Part shown: positions 7,301-16,216 of the stretch, one piece after another
How the letters are laid out: the number at the start of each line of letters is the position of its first letter
Position numbering within the stretch: the stretch's first letter is position 1
Source: Methylococcaceae bacterium
GTDB taxonomy: Bacteria > Pseudomonadota > Gammaproteobacteria > Methylococcales > Methylomonadaceae
Assembly: GCA_900299045.1 (NCBI GenBank)
Contig: OMIH01000075.1
Coordinates: 1 to 33,618, forward strand
Direction of reading: 5' to 3'
DNA: 33,618 nt
Notes under the pieces: model-generated
What the model saw: only the letters and a program-made list of their open reading frames with translations
The model's database searches: none
Told to the model about the DNA's origin: nothing
Made by a program: the position numbers and the translations under genes

Positions 7301-9321
7301 CAGCTCACCACCCATAAAAGTAAAATTAACGTCGCGAGCGAATACCCTAAATACGTCCGAATATTCCCTGTTTGAATCCGTCCGACTTGTTTAGCAACGC
7401 GATTCACACCATGCTCAACGGGTTGATAAAGATGAATCCAACTATGATCTTGAATATGTAAGCTATAGCGAACTTGCTCAACGTTTGTTTGCGTGTGGCT
7501 GCGCATCGTTTTTTCAATCGTTTCTTCAATCAAAAAAGCCGGTGAAAAAATACGACGCAGTGGCATGGTGAACGCACTTGAGGTGTATTGCATACGCGGT
7601 GTTAATCCACCAAAACCACAATCCCACGTAGGCGCAATACGAACAGACGTTTTCAACTTTCTATGTAAAACCCAAAAGCAAACACCTGCTGCCATTAACG
7701 CGCCAACGAGAATCAGTGGAGGCGAATAAGACGCTTGTTGCGCTGACAGCGGTGCAATGGAAAAGAAGGACAAGACCGATTGGGCTGGTAAATTTGAGCC
7801 AATTAACTGTTTAGCAACGTTATCAATTAAATGCAGAATAGAACTTGGAAAAATACCAAAAAAGAAACAGAATCCCGCGAGCATCGCAGGCGCTGCCAGC
7901 ATACTTTTGTCGTTAATTTCTTTGGCTTTCTCTGCGTGACGTGAACGAGGTACACCTAAAAAAGTTAATCCAAAAACATTCACAAAACACGCTGCCGCTA
8001 AAGCAGCAGTTAACGCCAAGGCAGCTGCAGACACGGGAATTAAACTACGCAATACGCCATTATCCAGTACATCAACACGCAATGCCGTTTGAAACGCAAG
8101 CCACTCCGAAACAAACCCATTAAAAAGTGGCAACGAGGAAATACTCATGCAGCCAATCAAAAATAAGAAACTTGTTTTAGGCATTCGCTTGATTAACCCA
8201 CCCAGCATATCAATGTTTAGTTCATGTGTCTGATGATGGATAATGCCGGCTCCTAAGAATAATAAATTCTTAAATAATGCGTGATTAAACGCGTGAAGCA
8301 AAGCGGCAAGTAAACCGAGTGCAGCGAGTTCGGGATAATTATTTGCCAAAAAAATCATACTCAGTCCTAGCACCATCACAATGATGCCAATATTTTCAAC
8401 CGAGCTATAAGCCAGCAAACGTTTCAAATTTTGTTGCATCATGGCATATAAAATACCGCTGACCGCTGACAGCGTGCCGATAACCATCAACACCACGCCC
8501 CACTCCCAATGCACTTCAGGGAGCAAATCAAAACAAAACCGAATCAAACCATAAATTGCCACTTTGAGCATGACTCCGCTCATTAACGCAGAAATATGTG
8601 AAGGCGCAACAGGATGCGCTTCGGGTAGCCAAACGTGAATTGGCACAAGACCCGCTTTCATGCCAAAGCCCATTAGCGCGAGAATAAACGCAACGCTCAT
8701 CCACATGGTTGATAAATGCGACGCTCGCAGCGCATCAAACGTGAAGTCACTCGCAAAACTAGCCATGACGCCAAACGCTAAAATAATCAATAACGCGCCC
8801 ACTTCCGCCATCAGCAAATAGAGAAAAGCAGCTCGACGATTAGCCGAATTTTCATGATCAAACGCCACAAGAAAATAACTCGCTACCGACATTAATTCCC
8901 ATGCAATCATAAACATAAACGCATCATCAGCGAGTAAAACCAGCAACATGCCGCCAATAAATACCCCTGTAAATAAACTCAGCACAGCAAACCCTTGCGC
9001 GTCTTTTTGCATAGCGTGCGTGTAATGTGGTGCGTAAAAGCTAATCGAAAAAACAGCAATACCAATAATGAGATAAAACAACGCTGATAAACTATCAAAA
9101 TGGATATGCCAAGGCAGCCATGGCAATCCTAAATTGAGCGTATCTAAATACGTCTGTGAAGTGATAAGTCCACCCACGCCCGCAAGAATCGCTGCAAACC
9201 CTGATAAACCAAGTAACCAAAATACCCATTGTTGATGTACTTCAGGCTTAAACACATGCACTAGCGCAATGCTACCTGACGCAAAACTGAATATGACCGC
9301 GCTATAGGCGAGAAATAACAT
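7300..9321 (-). CDS. hyfB: Hydrogenase-4 / complex I antiporter-like subunit (HyfB-like)
   Basis: This 673-residue membrane protein belongs to the NuoL/HyfB family. E142 in AWELMSVASYFLVAFDHE is the TM5 glutamate, K222 in GFGMKAGLVPIHVWLPEAHP is the TM7 lysine, and K253 in GVMLKVAIYG follows in the next helix. Downstream is HAFNHALFKNLLFLGAG, another conserved helix. The long C-terminal region carries the HyfB/HycC-type CGFGG.TPRMQYTSSAF segment and a final membrane helix. The gene starts 2 nt after the sulP stop and its own TGA overlaps the hyfC ATG. This placement ties a SulP transporter directly to the antiporter-like module. Confidence 0.92.
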   Translation of the reverse strand: MLFLAYSAVIFSFASGSIALVHVFKPEVHQQWVFWLLGLSGFAAILAGVGGLITSQTYLDTLNLGLPWLPWHIHFDSLSALFYLIIGIAVFSISFYAPHYTHAMQKDAQGFAVLSLFTGVFIGGMLLVLLADDAFMFMIAWELMSVASYFLVAFDHENSANRRAAFLYLLMAEVGALLIILAFGVMASFASDFTFDALRASHLSTMWMSVAFILALMGFGMKAGLVPIHVWLPEAHPVAPSHISALMSGVMLKVAIYGLIRFCFDLLPEVHWEWGVVLMVIGTLSAVSGILYAMMQQNLKRLLAYSSVENIGIIVMVLGLSMIFLANNYPELAALGLLAALLHAFNHALFKNLLFLGAGIIHHQTHELNIDMLGGLIKRMPKTSFLFLIGCMSISSLPLFNGFVSEWLAFQTALRVDVLDNGVLRSLIPVSAAALALTAALAAACFVNVFGLTFLGVPRSRHAEKAKEINDKSMLAAPAMLAGFCFFFGIFPSSILHLIDNVAKQLIGSNLPAQSVLSFFSIAPLSAQQASYSPPLILVGALMAAGVCFWVLHRKLKTSVRIAPTWDCGFGGLTPRMQYTSSAFTMPLRRIFSPAFLIEETIEKTMRSHTQTNVEQVRYSLHIQDHSWIHLYQPVEHGVNRVAKQVGRIQTGNIRTYLGYSLATLILLLWVVS

Positions 9322-9323
9322 CG

Positions 9324-10979
9324 TTAGTTTGCCTCAATGATTTTAAGACGACGAGCCGCGAGAGGATGCGTTGAAAATGCCTCATGACGCTCTAAACCAA
9401 TAAACTCACAGTAACCACCTTGTGATTCGTAATCATGTTGAAACTCATGAAAAAATTCCATGACCGTGTGGTCAATTAATGTGACTTCACTTTCATCAAA
9501 AATTAACGTTTTTCCTTTTTCGATTTCACCTAACATTTCTTTTAAAACAAGGAAATTTGAAAAAAGCGCGGCACCTTGAATTTTAATTAAAAGCGAACCA
9601 TCGGATTGCAATTCTTGGGTGAAATGTATTTTAAATAAATTATTAAGTTTGGCACCGTGCAGCACATGGATACACAATTTCACTACAATACCAATCGCCA
9701 CACCAATCAGTAAATCTGTGGCAATCACACTGATAATGGTGACAACAAAAATAAATAATTGCTCTTTGCCAATTCCCATCACATTAGCAAATTCACGCGG
9801 TGAAGCAAGGCGAAAGCCAGTAAAAACAAGCAATGATGCAAGTGCCGCTAACGGAATGCTATGAATTAAACGAGGAAAGAAAACGACAAATAATAATAAA
9901 AAAGCGCCATGAAAAAAATTCGCCCAACTGGTTTTCGCGCCGTTATTTACGTTTGCACTACTCCGCACAATTTCGGCAATCATGGGCAATCCACCAATAG
10001 AGCCCGCCACTAAATTACCTACGCCAACGGCTGTTAAATCTTTATTCAAATTACTGTGGCGTTGATAAGGATCCAATTTATCAACTGCCATCGCACTGAG
10101 CAAACTTTCTAAACTTCCCACCAGTGCAATCGCAATAACCGCCTCCCAAAATTCACTCGTCGCTATTTTTGAAAAATCAGGAAAATGAAAACTGGAGGCA
10201 AAATTATCTGAAATGGCGACTAAAAATCGGGGACCGACTGTTTCTTCATGGCGAGCCAGAAAATGCGCATCGGGCAAAAATAAATATAAATGTTCGTGAT
10301 TTAAATCAAAAAAAGCACCAAAACCAATTCCCACTAACACTACAATTAACGGGGCTGGAATCATTTTTAGAAATTTGTTTTTGAGCTGTGACCAAATAAT
10401 TAAAATCGTCAATCCCATACCACCAATAATGGCAATTTCAGGATTCAAATTCATAAAACTGTTTGGAATTTGCCCAATGGTCGAAAACAAACTGCCCTTT
10501 TCAGGCGTCACGCCGAGTACAACGTGGATTTGCTTTGCCATGATGATAATGCCAATAGCCGCAAGCATGCCATGTACCACTGACGCGGGGAAGAAAGAAC
10601 TCAATCGCCCCGCTTTAAATACCCCCATTAAAATTTGAATCACACTTGCCACAACAATAGCGGCTAAAGTATAACGATAACCCGCCATCGCATCACCGTC
10701 ACCTAGCGACTGAACCGCATCTAATACAACAACAATTAAGCCCGCAGCAGGACCATTAATCGTAATAAATGAACCACTACAGCGTGATACAACAAGTCCA
10801 CCAATAATGGCGGTGATAATCCCCGCTGAGGGCGGAAACCCCGACGCCATCGAAATACCAAGACAAAGAGGCAGTGCAATCAGAAAAACCAAAAAACCCG
10901 ATAACAAATCACCACGCCAGTGCGCCAGCAGTCCAGCTAAACCTGTTTTAGGAATCTCTACTGTCATTTCGTTTATCAT
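9324..10979 (-). CDS. SulP family inorganic anion transporter with STAS domain
   Basis: This 551-residue inner-membrane anion permease is first in the hyf-like operon. The SulP core runs to about residue 440: the WRGDLLSGFLVFLIALPLCLGI entry helix region, INGPAAGLIVVVLDAVQSLG (the GPAAGL substrate-site signature), and SLESLLSAMAVDKLDP. A C-terminal STAS domain (about 445-535) contains KTLIFDESEVTLIDHTVMEF. SulP members carry bicarbonate, sulfate or other anions; the sequence alone does not say which. The start at 10979 has GTGAGA about 8 nt upstream, and a later Met (MTVEIP) has none. The gene is 2 nt from hyfB, so a shared function with the Ehr-like complex is likely. Dissolved inorganic carbon uptake is one hypothesis and sulfate or sulfite transport another. 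Confidence 0.92.
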   Translation of the reverse strand: MINEMTVEIPKTGLAGLLAHWRGDLLSGFLVFLIALPLCLGISMASGFPPSAGIITAIIGGLVVSRCSGSFITINGPAAGLIVVVLDAVQSLGDGDAMAGYRYTLAAIVVASVIQILMGVFKAGRLSSFFPASVVHGMLAAIGIIIMAKQIHVVLGVTPEKGSLFSTIGQIPNSFMNLNPEIAIIGGMGLTILIIWSQLKNKFLKMIPAPLIVVLVGIGFGAFFDLNHEHLYLFLPDAHFLARHEETVGPRFLVAISDNFASSFHFPDFSKIATSEFWEAVIAIALVGSLESLLSAMAVDKLDPYQRHSNLNKDLTAVGVGNLVAGSIGGLPMIAEIVRSSANVNNGAKTSWANFFHGAFLLLFVVFFPRLIHSIPLAALASLLVFTGFRLASPREFANVMGIGKEQLFIFVVTIISVIATDLLIGVAIGIVVKLCIHVLHGAKLNNLFKIHFTQELQSDGSLLIKIQGAALFSNFLVLKEMLGEIEKGKTLIFDESEVTLIDHTVMEFFHEFQHDYESQGGYCEFIGLERHEAFSTHPLAARRLKIIEAN

Positions 10980-11025
10980 AAAAATCTCACACCAAAAGTA
11001 AATTGAATTACGGCTATGATTGCTA

Positions 11026-11057
11026 TTGACGTGCCATCTATAAAAAACGGTTATAAT
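11026..11057 (+). promoter_or_regulatory. Candidate promoter for bioF
   Basis: TTGACG (11026-11031) is followed by a perfect TATAAT (11052-11057). The spacer is 20 nt, longer than the 16-18 preferred by sigma-70, so the -35 may not be used or a regulator may be needed. Transcription would start near 11064, leaving a leader of about 105 nt that contains the inverted repeat at 11114-11147. Confidence 0.33.
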
Positions 11058-11113
11058 TCATTAAGTAAGCGATTTTTTATTTCCTTATTACATAAAAATA
11101 CTATTCAAAAACA

Positions 11114-11147
11114 GGTGCAAAACCCCCATCGGTGGTGGTTTTGCACC
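11114..11147. repeat. Perfect 11-bp inverted repeat (hairpin) upstream of bioF
   Basis: GGTGCAAAACC (11114-11124) is exactly complementary to GGTTTTGCACC (11137-11147), with 12 nt between. It ends 21 bases before the bioF ATG. On the plus strand the stem is followed by A's, so it is not a rightward terminator. On the minus strand it is followed by TGTTTTTG, which resembles a leftward intrinsic terminator. The arms end in AAACC/GGTTT as in the BirA biotin operator, but the spacing is shorter than in that operator. Confidence 0.7.
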
Positions 11148-11168
11148 AAAAATACTTTCATCAAAAAA

Positions 11169-12347
11169 ATGACCTCTGACAAATTGCTTAATCATTTACA
11201 TACACGCCAGTCGGCAGGACTGTATCGCACTCGAAAAACGATACACAATCAAAAAAATGCGCATGTCACTGTACAAGGCAAAACGCTTATCAATTTTTGT
11301 AGCAACGATTATTTGGGGCTGTCGGTCAATGAAACCGTCATTGCCGCACTGCAAAAAGGGGCAGAAAAATTCGGTGTAGGGAGTGGCAGTGCGCATTTAA
11401 TTTGTGGGCATTCAAGCGCCCATCATGCACTTGAAGAAGCATTAGCCGATTTTACGGGACGTGAGCGCAGCTTGTTATTTTCAACAGGGTATATGGCAAA
11501 CTTAGGGACGATTACAGCGCTATGTAAACAAGGCGACAGCATCTTTGAAGATAAATTAAATCACGCCTCACTGCTTGATGGTGGTTTATTCTCAGGTGCA
11601 CGGTTTAGACGCTATCCACATAATGATACGCAGCGACTATCACAATTAGTCAGCACCCCAACAGAAGGTGAGAAATTAATTGTGACTGATGGTGTTTTTA
11701 GCATGGACGGGGACGTGGCTGACTTGAGAGCGCTCAGTGACATTGCACAAAAAAATGCAGCGTGGTTAATGGTTGACGATGCCCATGGGTTGGGCGTTTT
11801 AGGCAAAACAGGGGGAGGACTAGTTGAAGAATTACAATTATCGGCAAACGATGTGCCTATTTTAATGGGAACGCTTGGTAAAGCCTTTGGTACATTTGGT
11901 GCCTTTATCGCGGGCTCTAACACCTTAATTGAGAGCTTAATTCAATCTTCTCGTGCCTATATTTACACCACAGCACTCCCTCCCGCTATCGCATACGCGA
12001 CGCACGCAAGCTTGAAAATTGTCACTCAAGAAACATGGCGTAGAGAAACATTACAAGCACTTATCACGCAATTTAAAGCAGGCGCTACACAGTTAAATTT
12101 ACCTTTGATGCCATCAAACTCACCAATCCAACCGGTATTGGTAGGCGACAGCATTCGTGCATTGCAGATGAGCGAGCAATTATTTGCCGCTGGTTTTTTA
12201 GTGAGTGCTATTCGCCCCCCTACAGTTCCACAAGGAAAAGCACGTCTGCGCATTACGCTTTCTGCTCTCCATCAACCTCACGATATCAATCGGCTACTTG
12301 ATGCGCTCGCAACTATCCACCGGTCATATTCATGTAACGCAAAATAA
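11169..12347 (+). CDS. bioF: 8-amino-7-oxononanoate synthase (biotin synthesis)
   Basis: BioF is a PLP enzyme that condenses pimeloyl thioester with L-alanine to make 8-amino-7-oxononanoate. The 392-residue product matches the usual length (about 385). Visible features are [10 protein letters not shown] (42-51), [20 protein letters not shown] (71-90), [35 protein letters not shown] (202-212) and the PLP lysine K238 in [13 protein letters not shown]. The start is set at the ATG at 11169 because homology begins there ([20 protein letters not shown]); the frame is open further upstream to 11016 but that part is not BioF-like. No Shine-Dalgarno is visible before this ATG. No other bio genes are in the window. 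The 3' end overlaps the convergent moaA gene by 35 bp. Confidence 0.93.
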   Translation: MTSDKLLNHLHTRQSAGLYRTRKTIHNQKNAHVTVQGKTLINFCSNDYLGLSVNETVIAALQKGAEKFGVGSGSAHLICGHSSAHHALEEALADFTGRERSLLFSTGYMANLGTITALCKQGDSIFEDKLNHASLLDGGLFSGARFRRYPHNDTQRLSQLVSTPTEGEKLIVTDGVFSMDGDVADLRALSDIAQKNAAWLMVDDAHGLGVLGKTGGGLVEELQLSANDVPILMGTLGKAFGTFGAFIAGSNTLIESLIQSSRAYIYTTALPPAIAYATHASLKIVTQETWRRETLQALITQFKAGATQLNLPLMPSNSPIQPVLVGDSIRALQMSEQLFAAGFLVSAIRPPTVPQGKARLRITLSALHQPHDINRLLDALATIHRSYSCNAK

Positions 12348-13320
12348 CGGGTTGTTCTTTTATATTAAACTCATGCTTTTCGGGTTTGATTGCCATGGCA
12401 TCAATAATGGCCTGTTTGATGGTGTCTGAGGTGGCATTAGGTAAACGAATCATCGTTTTTAAATCAATGGAATGTTCATTGCCTAAACATAAAAGCAAAC
12501 GCCCCTCAACCGTCAAACGGACACGATTGCAAGTGGAACAAAAATTATGGCTATGCGGTGAAATAAATCCCACCTGTGTCTGCGTATTGGGAATATGATA
12601 ATAATCAGAAGGTCCACCTGTTTTTTGTGGACTGGGTATCAGCGTAAAGCGTTTGGCTAAATCGGCTCGAATGACATCACTAGAATAATAGGCTTCAGCG
12701 CGATCATGCTTGCCAACAACACCGAGCGGCATTTCTTCAATAAAACTAATATCAATTTGTTTATCAATGGCAAATTGAACTAAATCAATAACTTCATCAT
12801 GGTTACGATTTTTTAAAATCACGGCATTTAACTTAATTCGCTCAAAACCTGTATGTCTTGCCGCATCAATACCGTCAAGTACTTGTTGCAAATTACCCGT
12901 GCGTGTAATCGATTTAAATTTTTGTGAATCAAGCGTATCTAAACTGATATTAATGCGCTTGACGTTCGCCACTTTTAGAATAGGCGCGGTCGCCAGCAAT
13001 TGAGAGCCGTTAGTTGTCATCACTAATTCACGAAGACCTGCTAACGCGCCAATTTTTTGCAATAACTCCAGCGCACCTTTGCGAACCAGCGGCTCTCCTC
13101 CGGTAATACGAATTTTAGTCACGCCCAGTTCAACAAAGATGCTCGCAAGTAAATAAATTTCTTCAAGACTAAGTATTTCATCACGCGGTAAAAACGTCAT
13201 TTCTTCCGCCATGCAATAAACACAGCGAAAATCACACCTATCCGTAATCGAGATGCGCAGATAATCAACCGTTCGCCCAAAGCGATCGATAAGCCTTTTT
13301 GGAAATCGTGTTGTCGTCAC
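12313..13320 (-). CDS. moaA: GTP 3',8-cyclase (molybdopterin synthesis)
   Basis: MoaA is a radical SAM enzyme that converts GTP to 3',8-cyclo-GTP, the first step of molybdenum cofactor synthesis. The 335-residue product carries the N-terminal SAM cluster motif CDFRCVYC (C29, C33, C36), [10 protein letters not shown], and the second cluster ligands [11 protein letters not shown] and LLLCLG (C261, C264, C278). It ends in the conserved GG. The start is placed at GTG 13320, which has GAGG 5 nt upstream; another GTG at 13347, without a clear ribosome site, would add nine residues and overlap the oxidase gene. It follows the multicopper oxidase gene by 7 nt and is probably co-transcribed. Its 3' end overlaps bioF on the other strand. 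No other moa genes are present here. Confidence 0.93.
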   Translation of the reverse strand: MTTTRFPKRLIDRFGRTVDYLRISITDRCDFRCVYCMAEEMTFLPRDEILSLEEIYLLASIFVELGVTKIRITGGEPLVRKGALELLQKIGALAGLRELVMTTNGSQLLATAPILKVANVKRINISLDTLDSQKFKSITRTGNLQQVLDGIDAARHTGFERIKLNAVILKNRNHDEVIDLVQFAIDKQIDISFIEEMPLGVVGKHDRAEAYYSSDVIRADLAKRFTLIPSPQKTGGPSDYYHIPNTQTQVGFISPHSHNFCSTCNRVRLTVEGRLLLCLGNEHSIDLKTMIRLPNATSDTIKQAIIDAMAIKPEKHEFNIKEQPVILRYMNMTGG

Positions 13321-13327
13321 GACATCC

Positions 13328-14968
13328 TCACTCGACAGAAAATTCACGCATCATACCCATATCTTCATGTTCTAAATTATGGCAATGATATAAAAATAAG
13401 CCTTTGAAATCGTGGAACGGTTTAATAATTTTAACGCGCTCCATAGGCATCACAAGCACCGTATCTTTCAAACCACTATCAATAAATCCTTCACTAACAG
13501 TGTCATAATCCGTCGTATCGCCTGAAATGCTACGACTCATAATTTCAAACTGTTGCCCATGTAAATGAATCGGATGCGCCATAGACACATTCATGCCTCC
13601 CATACCCATTCCACCCCCCATTCGCATCTCACTATGCGCATGAAAAATTTCAAGAAGTTGAACGCTACCCATTTTGACACGCTCTGAGGGGAGCGGATTA
13701 TTAAATTCATAAGCACGCCCATTGAGTAGCATTGACATGGGGGATTCTGAAATAGCAATCGGCAATGGATTATTAGGATTTGCGGTTTCATTTATGCCGT
13801 AGCGGTGAATTTTCGCGAGTTTAGTGGGTAACTTATGACTATCACTCACTTTTCGCGTAACGTTTATGGTGCAAATGGGATATTCGCTACCCACAGACAA
13901 GCCACCATGATTCATTCCCATTCTTGGACTAACACCAGAGAAGGCTAAACTTTTAAGTGTTAATTGCGCCCCTTCATTGCGAGCACTAAAATCTGCCCAC
14001 ACGTCAAGACGCTCACCGGGTGCGAGCATAACATACGGCTTGATTTCAGGTTGTTCAAGTAAACCGCCATCAACACCGATAACTGTCATTGGCATCCCAT
14101 CGTCCCAAGCAAGTTTATAAATGCGCGACGTTGAGCCATTCATGACACGCAAACGGTACGCTCTACTTGCAACATCTAAATGAAAATTGGCTTGCCCGTT
14201 AACCAGAATCGTGTTGCCTACCATGCCCGACATACGCTGGTGCATATTGGGTGAGTACACTAACTGATTCTCGTTATCAAATTGCTTATCTTGAATAACC
14301 AGCGGAATTTCATATTCACCAGATGGCAATTCCAACGCCGCTTCTTCCTCGTCATTGACAATCACAGCGCCTGCCAGTCCTAAATAGACTTGTTTAGCGG
14401 TTGCTCCGTGAGGATGAGGATGGTACATATTCATATTGGCACGGTTTATCACTTCAAATTCATACACAAGCGTTTGACCGCTTTCGATGGCATATTGTGG
14501 ATGACCGTCCATCATTTGAGGTACATGCAGACCATGCCAATGCACAACACTGGATTGTGATAGCGCATTATGAAAATTCACGCGAACTTTCTGCCCTTTT
14601 TGTAAGCGAATAATCGACCCAAGATAAGAATGCGGGATATCCACTACGGTTTCTTTAGGCCCTTTAATGAGTGTTGCTTGATAACGCAACACCTTTGTCG
14701 GCGTCCCTTTTAAAATTGATACCTCCGTAGGCGTGCAGACTAAATCGAGCTCAACATCTGGATGAAAATTTGGATTCGATTTATTTGGCGTTAATTTAGG
14801 GTAGCTGACCTCACTGCCCATTGAGCTGTGCATTCCCCCCATGCCCATACCTACGCCCATTCGCATACTTTCCATCGCATGGGCAAAATGCGGCAAACCG
14901 GTCAAGGAAACCAGTCCTAAACTCGACTGAGTCAAAAAACGACGACGTGATTGATTAAATTTAGCCAT
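13328..14968 (-). CDS. Tat-exported, methionine-rich multicopper oxidase (CueO/CopA-like)
   Basis: This 546-residue periplasmic multicopper oxidase has the twin-arginine signal [10 protein letters not shown] (7-16), with a cut likely near HAHA. All four copper-binding motifs are present: HWHGLH (143-148), HPHPHG (183-188), HPIHLHG (465-471) and [13 protein letters not shown] (528-540), so the type 1, 2 and 3 centres look complete. Two Met-rich patches stand out: residues 32-50 (7 Met) and 448-463 (7 Met, [12 protein letters not shown]), typical of cuprous-ion binding in CueO/PcoA-type enzymes. The likely role is Cu(I) oxidation and copper tolerance, though other metals or organic substrates are possible. 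A good ribosome site (AAGGA) precedes the ATG. moaA follows immediately. Confidence 0.9.
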   Translation of the reverse strand: MAKFNQSRRRFLTQSSLGLVSLTGLPHFAHAMESMRMGVGMGMGGMHSSMGSEVSYPKLTPNKSNPNFHPDVELDLVCTPTEVSILKGTPTKVLRYQATLIKGPKETVVDIPHSYLGSIIRLQKGQKVRVNFHNALSQSSVVHWHGLHVPQMMDGHPQYAIESGQTLVYEFEVINRANMNMYHPHPHGATAKQVYLGLAGAVIVNDEEEAALELPSGEYEIPLVIQDKQFDNENQLVYSPNMHQRMSGMVGNTILVNGQANFHLDVASRAYRLRVMNGSTSRIYKLAWDDGMPMTVIGVDGGLLEQPEIKPYVMLAPGERLDVWADFSARNEGAQLTLKSLAFSGVSPRMGMNHGGLSVGSEYPICTINVTRKVSDSHKLPTKLAKIHRYGINETANPNNPLPIAISESPMSMLLNGRAYEFNNPLPSERVKMGSVQLLEIFHAHSEMRMGGGMGMGGMNVSMAHPIHLHGQQFEIMSRSISGDTTDYDTVSEGFIDSGLKDTVLVMPMERVKIIKPFHDFKGLFLYHCHNLEHEDMGMMREFSVE

Positions 14969-15024
14969 AAAATATCCTTCACTCTACTATCAAAAAAGCG
15001 ACATAACACCGCTGGTAAATTTTG

Positions 15025-15053
15025 AGTGTAGGTGAGAACCTTTTTGTATTCAA
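15025..15053 (-). promoter_or_regulatory. Candidate sigma-70 promoter for the multicopper oxidase-moaA unit
   Basis: Read on the minus strand, TTGAAT (15053-15048), a 17-nt spacer and TACACT (15030-15025) lie about 57 bases before the oxidase ATG. Both boxes match consensus at four of six positions and the spacing is ideal. I see no convincing CueR- or CopR-type dyad, so copper control cannot be claimed. Confidence 0.42.
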
Positions 15054-15072
15054 GTAAATTATGATGCGATGG

Positions 15073-16173
15073 TTAAAGGGAACTGCTTTCACCTAATTTT
15101 GGCCAAGCGGTTAAGACGGCTTTGACCACAGTGGCTAATGGAATAGCAAGAAAAACGCCCCAAAATCCCCATAAACCACCGAAAAATAAAATAGCAACGA
15201 TAATCGCAATGGCGTGTAAATTTACCGCCTCTGAAAAAAGAAGCGGAACCAGTAACACGCCATCAACTGCCTGAATAATGGCATAAGCAATCACAATCGC
15301 CATAAAATCATCGTTACTCAAGCCCCATTGAAAGTAAGCCACACCTAAAACAGGAAATGTCACTAAAGTTGCGCCAATGTACGGTAAAATCACTTGCAAT
15401 CCCATTAAAACAGCAAGTAACAAAGCATAATTGAGGCCCATGACAGCATAAGTCACATAACTAACCATGGATAAAATAAACACCTCAGCAAACTTTCCAC
15501 GCACATAGTTGCCAATTTGCATGTCTACTTCATGCCACACATGCACGCTCAAATTTCGTTCTGTGGGTAAAAACCCCATAAACCAAGCCATTAAGAGCGC
15601 TTTATCTTTGAGAAAAAAGAAAATCATCATTGGCACAAGAAACAAGTAAATCATGGCGCTAATTAATCCCATAATCGATGCAGCTGATACGGAAAGTAAA
15701 CTTTGACTGTAGCTAATTAATTCTTTTTGGACAACAAGCAATATTTCTTGAATTTTACTTTCAGAAATTAATTTTGGATACAATTTTGGCAAACGCATAA
15801 TACCCGTTTGCGCATGACTTAAAATATCAGGCACTTGCTGCGCTAATTCGACAGCTTGCTGTGAAATAATTGGGATGAGATAAAATAATAAGAAAACAAG
15901 ACTCGCCACAAATAACGAAAACACAATCGCAACAGCACTCAAGCGAGGTACCTGTAAATGTTCCAATTTACGCACAAGCCCTTCGAGTAAATAGGCGAGA
16001 CCAATCGAAACAAAAACAGGCATGAGTAAATCCGCCAGCGAGTAAATAAAAACAAAACTGACCAGCAAAATAATGGCTAGCGCAAGCGCTTGAGAATTGG
16101 GTAGAAAACGTTTCAATCCACGATGAATAAAATTCAATGTTATAAATTGATTAGAGGTGTTGGACGTATTCAT
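15073..16173 (-). CDS. AI-2E/PerM family permease
   Basis: This 366-residue integral membrane protein of the PerM/YhhT (AI-2E transporter) family has about seven to eight helices. The layout is typical: two N-terminal helices (LALAIILLVSFVFIYSLADL), a long amphipathic central segment (about 110-165), then closely spaced helices including VPMMIFFFLKDK, LLAVLMGLQVILPYIGATLV and GGLWGFWGVFLAIPLATVVK, all family signatures. The family transports small solutes or ions; the autoinducer-2 name comes from one E. coli member and should not be taken as its function here. It lies 43 nt downstream of corC and is probably the last gene of that run, in the place where lnt sits in E. coli. Confidence 0.88.
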   Translation of the reverse strand: MNTSNTSNQFITLNFIHRGLKRFLPNSQALALAIILLVSFVFIYSLADLLMPVFVSIGLAYLLEGLVRKLEHLQVPRLSAVAIVFSLFVASLVFLLFYLIPIISQQAVELAQQVPDILSHAQTGIMRLPKLYPKLISESKIQEILLVVQKELISYSQSLLSVSAASIMGLISAMIYLFLVPMMIFFFLKDKALLMAWFMGFLPTERNLSVHVWHEVDMQIGNYVRGKFAEVFILSMVSYVTYAVMGLNYALLLAVLMGLQVILPYIGATLVTFPVLGVAYFQWGLSNDDFMAIVIAYAIIQAVDGVLLVPLLFSEAVNLHAIAIIVAILFFGGLWGFWGVFLAIPLATVVKAVLTAWPKLGESSSL

Positions 16174-16216
16174 GGCAACATCTTCTCAGAAAAGGCACTA
16201 GTGTAAATCATCAGCG

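Noticed and set aside
11114-11147. A standard BirA (biotin repressor) operator
   Set aside because: Only the inner AAACC/GGTTT part matches and the half-site spacing is 12 rather than about 15-16; I list it only as an inverted repeat.
11016-11168. N-terminal extension of bioF
   Set aside because: The 51 extra codons have no BioF similarity, contain the inverted repeat, and homology begins exactly at the ATG at 11169.
15073-16173. Autoinducer-2 exporter
   Set aside because: The family name comes from one E. coli protein; nothing in this gene or its neighbours points to quorum sensing.
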